Below, piece by piece: positions 9,532 to 14,868 of a DNA stretch of 37,198 nt. Within the stretch, counting starts at the first letter, position 1. Each line of letters opens with the position of its first letter. The stretch lies in assembly GCF_900996245.1 (NCBI RefSeq), contig NZ_CAAJGK010000056.1:1-37198 (forward strand). Reading direction: 5' to 3'. Origin of the DNA: Paraburkholderia sp. BCC1886 (lineage in GTDB: Bacteria; Pseudomonadota; Gammaproteobacteria; Burkholderiales; Burkholderiaceae). Below the pieces are notes generated by a model, which was not told the DNA's origin, searched no databases, and saw only the letters and a program-made list of their open reading frames with translations. Position numbers and translations under genes: made by a program.

Positions 9532-9555
9532 GAAACAGACAACCCGGCCGCGGCA
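9532..9555 (+). repeat. Half of a cdi-unit palindromic terminator
   Basis: After the immunity gene the left arm of the usual palindrome is present (AAACAGACAACCCGGCCGCGGC) but the right arm is absent. From about 9556 the sequence switches abruptly to cdiA repeat DNA. This marks a recombination or deletion breakpoint at the axis of the palindrome; the reversed symE expected here has been lost with it. Confidence 0.55.
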
Positions 9556-9558
9556 GTC

Positions 9559-9768
9559 ATGCCGTTCGCGATCAGTCAGGGTGGCGGCAGCGCGAGCTTC
9601 AGTCACAGGAATGCCAATGCAACCGGCAGCTATGCAGGCGTGTACGAACAGGCTGGCATCCAGGCAGGTGACGGTGGCTTTGATATCACGCCTGCCCTTA
9701 GCCGGCACGACAGTGGCAGCGACAGCACGACAACACGCAACGGCGTGAGCGCTGCCGCGACTCATTGA
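9559..9768 (+). pseudogene. Chimeric cdiA fragment with internal 213-bp deletion
   Basis: Residues FAISQGGGSASFSH through GDGGFDI copy the main cdiA at about 4111-4235 at high nucleotide identity. The sequence then jumps to the part corresponding to 4444-4510 (ALS-HDSGSDS-TTR). The join falls on the pentamer TATCA, present at 4231-4235 and 4444-4448 of the intact gene, so 213 bp (71 codons) is missing by microhomology. The fragment ends at TGA 9766-9768 with no start signal. It is a relic, not a functional gene. Confidence 0.8.
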
Positions 9769-10016
9769 ACCCGGGTCTTTCAGTGACGTTCGGGAGTATT
9801 CTTGGTGGCGGTGGTGCAGACGGGACGAGCTCATACTTGGCAGGTGGAGGCGCTAATGCGTCTACCTTCGTACCTGTCCCTGGCTTCCCGGCCATTGGCG
9901 CCGGTGGTGGCGTTAGTCATGCATATGGTGGCCAGACTTCCATAGAGTATGGTCTTAGTTTCCCGCCGGGTACGGCAGTGAACCCTGTTAGTTACGGGTT
10001 CGAGATGAAAAAATAG
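9765..10016 (+). pseudogene. C-terminal piece of a glycine-rich CDI toxin tip
   Basis: An 83-codon frame beginning at a TTG that overlaps the end of the chimeric cdiA fragment. It codes for a Gly/Ser/aromatic-alternating sequence (GSILGGGGADG, AIGAGGGVSHAYGG, VSYGFEMKK). It resembles the 3' part of the tip at 10343-10870 in composition and ending (YG/WGF near the C-terminus), so it is probably the end of a toxin of the same class whose N-terminal part was deleted. A frameshift fusion to the preceding fragment is possible. The following tiny membrane gene is intact. Confidence 0.5.
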
Positions 10017-10027
10017 AAGGGAAAATT

Positions 10028-10165
10028 ATGGCTGGACCATCGTTTAAGCCAGGTGAATACCAGAAGCTGAGCAGAGGTCAAAAGATGATCTATTGGATTG
10101 CTATCGCTCTTGGATTTGCCCTAATTGCTGGTATCTGGATTTATAAACTTGGTTTAATCCATTGA
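10028..10165 (+). CDS. Tiny single-pass membrane protein, candidate immunity
   Basis: A 45-residue ORF starting at ATG 10028, with the purine-rich AAGGGAAAA just upstream and 11 bases after the toxin-fragment stop. The product starts MAGPSFKPGEYQKL, is basic to residue 19, then has one hydrophobic helix (about 21-39) and a short LGLIH tail. It shares layout with the 40-residue product at 10875-10997: M(A)GPS start, basic stretch, QK-x-x-W, single membrane helix, position after a glycine-rich tip and directly before a palindrome. I infer a two-member immunity family. It fits no family I can name. Confidence 0.6.
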   Translation: MAGPSFKPGEYQKLSRGQKMIYWIAIALGFALIAGIWIYKLGLIH

Positions 10166-10200
10166 AACAGCAAACCCGGCCGCGGCCGGGTTTGCTGTTT
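10165..10200 (+). terminator. Perfect 36-bp palindrome, terminator of the second glycine-rich unit
   Basis: All 18 base pairs are complementary about an axis at 10182/10183, with no loop. The outer part is A/T-rich and the centre is CCCGGCCGCGGCCGGG. It overlaps the stop codon of the tiny membrane gene and ends in TTTGCTGTTT, consistent with Rho-independent termination on either strand. Shorter relatives are at 11001-11029 and (split) at 5891-5905/7353-7367. Confidence 0.7.
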
Positions 10201-10277
10201 ATGGGTGTTGCTCAGTTGCGTGTGCTGCGTCGTTGCAGCATGGCCTCGGCTCAGGTTCGGTCATGTACCTGCAGAAT
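10201..10277 (-). pseudogene. symE relic (3' end only)
   Basis: Minus-strand sequence closely matches the last ~26 codons of the intact symE (7378-7629), including VHDRT / AEAMLQRRSTRN compared with YMTGPEVEAMLQRRRKRN. It carries a one-base deletion near 10249 that breaks the frame, and upstream homology stops near 10277. It sits in the same orientation and at the same distance from the palindrome as the intact copy. Confidence 0.7.
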
Positions 10278-10342
10278 CGGGCGGTGTGCGGGTGGCGGTC
10301 GGGGATCAGCCCAACGATGGAACGAGCTAGACGCCGTACGGC

Positions 10343-10870
10343 GTGAACCAGGCTGGACAGCAGGTGTGGGCGCAGAGCCTTGGTGCGGGCGATCCCAATT
10401 TGCAGGCGTACATTGTGAATGGTGCACAGGGCAGCGGCCTGACGTATCAGGCCACGACTACGGGCTCGAATCCGGGGCTGTTCCGGTTGCCGGACACTGT
10501 GAACTTCCAGGTGGATTACTTCGTGGGGAGTATGTGGGGGACGTTTACGCGCGATGGGAATTCGTTCTTTGGATATGGTGTGAATCTTGGCATTCCAAAT
10601 TCCGTAGGCGCTGGAGTTAATGTTTCCGCTGGCTATCTGAACACAACATCAGTCAGCCCTGGGCAGACGAATAATTTCGCCGGAGGATATGCCGGTGGTG
10701 GCTCTGCTCTATACGGTGGTTTGGGCGGCGGCATTATGGTGTCGCCTGGAAATGGAACTGCGACTGTCATCGGTTTCGGAGCGGGTACAAACGTAGGCAA
10801 GACCGATAACCCTGCATCAGTGGGCTGGGGCTTCTCTAACGATCAAGGTAAGACTGGAATCAGGTGGTAG
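10343..10870 (+). CDS. Glycine-rich CDI toxin tip (orphan)
   Basis: A 175-codon frame from a GTG just after an in-frame TAG (near 10329). The coding sequence likely begins within a displaced cdiA-CT, since TPYGVNQAGQQVWAQSL already reads sensibly. The first ~80 residues (QAYIVNGAQGSGLTYQ, LFRLPDTVNFQVDYFVG, SMWGTFTRDGNSFFGYG) look like a compact beta domain. The remainder is Gly/Ser/aromatic-rich with alternating hydrophobics (NFAGGYAGGGSALYGGLGGG), ending WGFSNDQGKTGIRW. No catalytic motif is apparent; a membrane-inserting or beta-barrel toxin is a guess. No start signal or secretion signal is present, consistent with a silent spare tip. A tiny membrane gene follows after 4 bases. Confidence 0.6.
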   Translation: MNQAGQQVWAQSLGAGDPNLQAYIVNGAQGSGLTYQATTTGSNPGLFRLPDTVNFQVDYFVGSMWGTFTRDGNSFFGYGVNLGIPNSVGAGVNVSAGYLNTTSVSPGQTNNFAGGYAGGGSALYGGLGGGIMVSPGNGTATVIGFGAGTNVGKTDNPASVGWGFSNDQGKTGIRW

Positions 10871-10874
10871 CACT

Positions 10875-10997
10875 ATGGGACCTTCGATTACATCAACGCC
10901 AAAATCTCGGACGCAAAAAATCGTTTGGTGGAGCGTCTTCACGACGATGATGAGCTTCATCGCGTACGTGGTGATAAAGAGCATGTTCTTTAGCTGA
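10875..10997 (+). CDS. Tiny single-pass membrane protein, candidate immunity (paralogue)
   Basis: A 40-residue ORF from ATG 10875, 4 bases after the toxin-tip stop. It starts MGPSITSTPKSRTQK, is strongly basic up to residue 15, then has one hydrophobic helix (about 17-39: IVWWSVFTTMMSFIAYVVI) ending in MFFS. It is shorter than typical gene-finder cut-offs. Its plan matches the product at 10028-10165, and both are followed immediately by the palindromic terminator. Function as immunity is inferred from position and pairing. Confidence 0.6.
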   Translation: MGPSITSTPKSRTQKIVWWSVFTTMMSFIAYVVIKSMFFS

Positions 10998-10999
10998 AT

Positions 11000-11030
11000 C
11001 AACAGACCCGGCCTTGCGCCGGGTCTGTTG
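11000..11030 (+). terminator. Palindromic terminator after the third unit
   Basis: Stem arms AACAGACCCGGC (11001-11012) and its complement (11018-11029) enclose the loop CTTGC, followed by TTGTTT. It starts 3 bases after the stop of the tiny membrane gene, as in the neighbouring unit. Confidence 0.7.
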
Positions 11031-11038
11031 TTTATGGG

Positions 11039-11995
11039 GTGGTTCAGTCTGGGGTAATGACGAGCCTGCCGTGCTCGACCTGGAAGCAGCAAGGGATCAC
11101 CATCGATCAGGCGATTGGCGCCTTGACTGCGCAAGCCGACCGGCAGGTGCAGAACGGGTCGGCGGGCGCCTGGGACCAGAATGCCCAAGCGTTTCTGGGT
11201 CAGGCGCATGGGATGCTTTCGGGTGATGGCAACAGCGGACCGGGCTATATGTACTACGCGACACCCGATCAGAAGGCGAACCCGGACATGTACGCGAAGT
11301 ACTACCCGAGCGGCGTAGGACTGAACCGGCCGGCAGCAGGTAATGTCGCGAACTCGGTCAATCGCGACGCAGCGTATCGTGATGCCTATACGAAAGGGAC
11401 GATTGGCGCCGCAGCACTCGCGGGCGGTATCGCTGTCGCTGGACCGGTTGCAGCGTTGCCGGGCGCACCGATCCTCAGCGCGGGTGGGGCATTGGGTTCA
11501 GAAGCGTGAACATCGCCGACGGGCACCGGCGCGATTAGCGCAGGCATCAATGCGGCTTCGCAGTATTACCAGAACGGAACGGTCAACCCCATTGACGTGG
11601 CCATTGCTGCGATATCGGGCGGCGTTGGTGTATCCGGCGCGCTGGGATGGAACGTGTTTGTAAATGGCGTGAGTGGTGCGACAGGCACGGCGATCAATAA
11701 CGTCGTATACGCTAAGAGCGACAGCATCCTGTTTGGCGGCGCAGTAAGCAGTGCTGGCGCAGCCTTTGGTTATGGTGTTAGCAATGGCATGGCTACAGGG
11801 ATCAACTCCATCCTGCGGCCAACGATCAATAGTTCGGGTTGGGCGGATGTCGGGAAATGGGCTGGGCCGTCGGGATCGAACCTCCTTATACCGAACAATC
11901 TATCGACTATCGGCTCTTCAGTTGGTGGAGGCTTCGGGTCGGAGTTCAGTAATGCTGAAATCAACAGCGTCAAAAATCATATGGGCAAGAAATGA
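11039..11995 (+). pseudogene. Orphan CdiA-CT with in-frame TGA
   Basis: One frame runs through an in-frame TGA at 11507-11509. Before it: DQAIGALTAQADRQVQNGSAG, a YMYYATPDQKANPDMYAKYYPSG block and the hydrophobic segment TIGAAALAGGIAVAGPVAALPG. After it, without shift: TSPTGTGAISAGINAASQYY, NGTVNPIDVAIAAISGG and a Gly/Ala/Ser-rich end finishing VKNHMGKK. Content on both sides is of one piece, so a point mutation to TGA (for example from CGA or GGA) is the simplest reading. The class looks membrane-acting. The stop overlaps the ATG of the next gene (ATGA), as in the main cdiA-cdiI pair. CdiA-like sequence starts only near 11085; before that the frame crosses symE relic DNA. Confidence 0.7.
11044..11082 (-). 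pseudogene. symE relic (C-terminal strand only)
   Basis: On the minus strand the frame reads QVEHGRLVITPD then TGA, the characteristic last beta strand of SymE-family proteins. About 12 codons remain, again just beyond a palindromic terminator and facing the cdi unit. Beyond 11082 the sequence changes to the next cdiA-CT fragment, so the rest of the gene was lost at that junction. Confidence 0.6.
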
Positions 11996-12216
11996 TTCGG
12001 TTGCTGCTTCTCTTTGTTTATGCCTTCGCTATCTCGCTGCTTGGTGTGGCGACCATAAAGGTCGCGATTATTTACATGGCGAAGTTGTTTTATGGTGGCA
12101 GCCACCTATGGAGTTGGCATGATGCTGAAGATGTGTTCGTTAAGGGTTCTTTACTAGGTTCAGTCTTTTGTGTGTTTGCAGTCGTGCAATATCTCAGAAT
12201 AGGAAATCGGCCGTAA
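11992..12216 (+). CDS. Candidate membrane immunity protein of the TGA-interrupted unit
   Basis: A 74-residue protein that begins inside the stop codon of the preceding toxin tip (ATGA). Helix 1 covers about residues 3-29, a loop follows with Trp/His (GGSHLWSWHDAEDVF), and helix 2 covers about 51-69, ending RIGNRP. Membrane localisation again fits a membrane-acting toxin. It remains intact although the toxin is interrupted, the expected order of decay for a toxin-immunity pair. No named family recognised. Confidence 0.65.
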   Translation: MIRLLLLFVYAFAISLLGVATIKVAIIYMAKLFYGGSHLWSWHDAEDVFVKGSLLGSVFCVFAVVQYLRIGNRP

Positions 12217-12239
12217 CAGTGGTTTGGCTGATCCTGTTG

Positions 12240-12490
12240 CGGTGTGTGTGTGCCGCCAGTGTGTGCGGTTGCGATGGTGCCGACGCAGGGAACGCAGGGC
12301 GGTGTACCAAGTAATGCTATCTTTAATAGAGACAAAAATGACTCAACTATGAAGAAGCAAAACAAAATAAGCATCAACCGGGACATAACAACTTTACGCC
12401 CAGAAAAAGCCAAGCGACGTATCCAAATCCTCAGCAGCTAGCGAACGATCATCTCGGTACAGGCCAGCCAGCAAACAGCGTTACGCCGGG
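12240..12490 (+). pseudogene. Frameshifted remnant of another CdiA-CT
   Basis: VPPVCAVAMV through GVPSNAIFN (to about 12329) repeats the linker of the E3-type module (VPPLCAAVPVV to VPSNAIFN, nucleotides about 8860-8938). After about 12340 the sensible frame shifts to NYEEAKQNKHQPGHNNFTP, then YPNPQQLANDHLGTGQPANSV. The HxxGHNN-F/Y-P, PQ-L and AGTGQ-like pattern reminds me of a polymorphic-toxin C-terminal domain (perhaps Ntox50), but that name is tentative. The domain is cut off near 12490, and no immunity gene follows. Confidence 0.55.
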
Positions 12491-12510
12491 CGCGGCCGAA
12501 CACAAGCCCC

Positions 12511-13800
12511 TCACCGCACACAATTCCTCCCCGCACTCTTCGCCTCATACAGCGCCCGATCCGAAGCATCCAGCAGCCCGCGCAACGTCGCGCAAGACTC
12601 ACTCAGCGTCACGCACCCCAGACTCACCGTCACCCGCAACTCACCCGCATCGGTCACCACGCGCGCCGCCTCGATCGCCGCACGCAGGCGCTCGGCGATC
12701 TGCGCGGCGTGCGCGGCATCGGCGCCGCTCAGCATCAGCACGAACTCCTCGCCGCCGACCCGGGCGAATACGTCCTGTTCGCGCAGCAACTGCTTCGCCT
12801 CGACGACGATCCGCTTGAGCACTTCGTCTCCCGCCAGATGGCCGGCGGTATCGTTGATCTGTTTGAAGTGATCGGCGTCGAGCATCACGAGCGAGAGCGT
12901 GCCGCCGTCACGACGCACCCGCGCGATTTCCGCCTCGGCGACATCGAAGAAATGCGCGCGGCTCGAGGCGCCGGTCAGATGGTCCGTGGTGAGAAGACGC
13001 TTCAGATTGTCCGCCGTCATCTTGCGCTCGGTGATGTCGCGCAACACAACCGTATAACCCGTGAACGCGCCATCGTCTTCGCGTGACACCGCCACCAGAA
13101 TTTGCCCCCAGTAGCGCGTCCCGTCGCGCGTTTTGCACCAGCACTCCTCGACGTGCCAGCCCTGACCGCGCGCGAACGCCAGATGCTCGGGCGACCGGTG
13201 CGGCAAAAACTGCCCCGGCGAATAAAAATGCGCGAGCGTTTGCCCAAGCGTCTCGCTTTCGCTGAATCCCGTCACGCGTTCCACGGAAGCGTTCCAGCTC
13301 ATCGCACAGCCCTGCGCATCGAGCGAAAAGAACGCGAAGTCCTTGACGTTGGTATAGATGGCCGCCAGCCACGACTCGGTCTGCCGCGCGCGCCGTTCGG
13401 CGGCAACCTGACGCGAGATGTCGGTCAGCACGGTCATCAGCAACTGGTTGCTGATCTTGATGATCGAGCACGACAACACGATCGCGCGTTCATGCGCGGG
13501 CGTGACAAATACACGATGGTTTTCGCACACCGGGCCGCGAGCCGCCGTGAAACTCTGCACGAAGCTGCGCAACTCCGGCGCGACCGACGCGAGACTCTCG
13601 AAGATATTCTCGATGCCCTTCTCACCCACCAGCGGCATCAGCAACTGCGCAGCCAGCGGGTTCATCATATCGATCCGGCCCGCGATGTCGCTGCGGATAA
13701 TGCCCACCGGCGACATATAGACGAACGACAACAACGCCTCATGCTCGCTTTGAAGTGTCTTCTCGGCGTCGGCGTTGTCTTCGTCGTCGATGGGATTCAC
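12511..13800 (-). CDS. PAS-PAS-GGDEF diguanylate cyclase
   Basis: A 429-residue soluble signalling protein that makes cyclic di-GMP. I chose the GTG at 13800 because it overlaps the stop of the upstream PYP-like gene (GTGA) and is followed at once by family-like sequence; the longer open frame merely overlaps that gene. Order: PAS near 25-140 (SFVYMSPVGIIRSDIAG), a second PAS with PAC near 145-265 (SLDAQGCAMSWNASVERVTG, TVVLRDITERK), then GGDEF near 270-429. The active-site loop is GGEEF, with the inhibitory RxxD site (REQD) five residues before it, and DADHFKQIND and TDHLTGASSR are typical. No membrane segment is seen, so both sensors are cytoplasmic. Co-transcription with the PYP-like protein suggests a sensor-output pair. 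Confidence 0.93.
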   Translation of the reverse strand: MNPIDDEDNADAEKTLQSEHEALLSFVYMSPVGIIRSDIAGRIDMMNPLAAQLLMPLVGEKGIENIFESLASVAPELRSFVQSFTAARGPVCENHRVFVTPAHERAIVLSCSIIKISNQLLMTVLTDISRQVAAERRARQTESWLAAIYTNVKDFAFFSLDAQGCAMSWNASVERVTGFSESETLGQTLAHFYSPGQFLPHRSPEHLAFARGQGWHVEECWCKTRDGTRYWGQILVAVSREDDGAFTGYTVVLRDITERKMTADNLKRLLTTDHLTGASSRAHFFDVAEAEIARVRRDGGTLSLVMLDADHFKQINDTAGHLAGDEVLKRIVVEAKQLLREQDVFARVGGEEFVLMLSGADAAHAAQIAERLRAAIEAARVVTDAGELRVTVSLGCVTLSESCATLRGLLDASDRALYEAKSAGRNCVR

Positions 13801-14180
13801 TGGGGACCTTGACGGTCGATCAACACGAAGCGGGTGGGATAGTCGGGCGAGCCCAGCAGGCGCAGCCGGACCGCAGTGGGCCGCATCCGCAGGGTCAGCA
13901 CATACGGCAAGGTGGCATCGAGTTCGGGTTCGTTCTCGAAACGCTGAGCCACCATGAAGTTGTTCATGCACGGCGCGACTTCCGCAAACACGTGCCGCCC
14001 TACGACATTTGCCGCGCGCAAACCGGCGCCCGCCGATTCGAACGCGTTATAGACGATGACGCTCCCGTCGGCACCGAAACCGATCACGCCGAACGGCAGC
14101 GCGTCCAGAGTCTCGATCTCGGCAGCAGCCAGGGCTGCAAGCGTCACACTGTCGAATTCCTGAGTCACGGTGCTTTCCAA
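13797..14180 (-). CDS. Photoactive-yellow-protein-like PAS protein
   Basis: A 127-residue single PAS domain, almost exactly the length of photoactive yellow protein (125), aligning with a constant offset of two. Conserved PYP positions are Tyr44 and Glu48 in VIVYNAFES (PYP Tyr42, Glu46) and Cys71 in FAEVAPC (PYP Cys69, the p-coumaroyl thioester site). MRPTAVRLRL near 99-108 parallels MTPTKVKV. The Thr50 position is Ala and Arg52 is Leu (an Arg follows), so the chromophore pocket is not identical. First of a two-gene operon with the diguanylate cyclase. Either a light or thiol sensor, or a PYP-fold ligand sensor; chromophore synthesis genes are not in the window. Confidence 0.8.
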   Translation of the reverse strand: MESTVTQEFDSVTLAALAAAEIETLDALPFGVIGFGADGSVIVYNAFESAGAGLRAANVVGRHVFAEVAPCMNNFMVAQRFENEPELDATLPYVLTLRMRPTAVRLRLLGSPDYPTRFVLIDRQGPQ

Positions 14181-14338
14181 GAGAATTCCCAGCTAGTTTA
14201 ATAAACGATTCAAACCGGCGTTTTTCCGGCCAACACTCTGGTTTACGGCATGGAACCCGCCGATTTTAGTGGAGTTACCTCGTCGCGTGTGCCGGTCGCA
14301 TCGGCGAGACACGATTAAAAAAAACCATAATCAATAGT

Positions 14339-14366
14339 TTGCTAACGAATATTTAGCCCATACAAT
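14339..14366 (+). promoter_or_regulatory. marR promoter with embedded palindromic operator
   Basis: TTGCTA (14339-14344) and TACAAT (14361-14366), 16 bases apart, form a plausible sigma-70 promoter. Between them the inverted repeat GCTAA-N7-TTAGC (14341-14357) overlaps the -35 box, a typical MarR autoregulation layout. Transcription would start about 7 bases after TACAAT, practically at the marR ATG (14374), implying a leaderless or nearly leaderless mRNA. Confidence 0.5.
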
Positions 14367-14373
14367 ACCGGCC

Positions 14374-14862
14374 ATGTCGAATCTCGATACCTTGCGCCGC
14401 ACTGTCAGCAGCACGTTGGTCGTCGCTGCCAGGAAGTGGCGGCGCGCGAGCCACGGGGTGCTCGCGACCTTCAACGTGTCCGAAGCCTGCGCCACACCAC
14501 TGCTCACCGCCAGCCGGCTCGGCGAGGCGGTGCGACAGGTCACGCTCGCCGATCACGTGGGCATCGAAGGGCCGTCGCTCGTGCGGCTGCTCGACCAGCT
14601 ATGCGCCGCGGGCCTGATGCGCCGCGACGAAGATCCCGAAGACCGCCGCGCGAAAACCGTCATGCTGACGGCCGAAGGCCGCGCGGTCACCGCAAAGATG
14701 GAAGAAGAACTGGTCACATTGCGCGCGCAGGCGCTCAAGGGTATTTCACGCAGCGATCTCGAAGCCACCCTGCGGGTGCTCGCCGCGTTCACGGCGGAAG
14801 CCGCGGAACGCGCCGCGGCAGCGTCGGCCGATGGCCATCGTGCCGACGGGGAGACGGCTTAA
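14374..14862 (+). CDS. MarR-family transcriptional regulator of the efflux operon
   Basis: A 162-residue winged-helix protein: N-terminal dimerisation helix with RKWRRASHGVLATFNVSEA, recognition region LADHVGIEGPSLVRLLDQL, the wing DPEDRRAKTVMLTAEGR with the conserved DxRxK-type pattern, and a C-terminal helix. MarR proteins usually repress a neighbouring efflux operon until a phenolic ligand binds. It is the first gene of the operon, 6 bases before the FUSC permease gene, and a palindrome lies in its own promoter. Divergent from the PYP-GGDEF operon; the 193-bp gap between them is shared regulatory DNA. Confidence 0.92.
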   Translation: MSNLDTLRRTVSSTLVVAARKWRRASHGVLATFNVSEACATPLLTASRLGEAVRQVTLADHVGIEGPSLVRLLDQLCAAGLMRRDEDPEDRRAKTVMLTAEGRAVTAKMEEELVTLRAQALKGISRSDLEATLRVLAAFTAEAAERAAAASADGHRADGETA

Positions 14863-14868
14863 GGTTTT

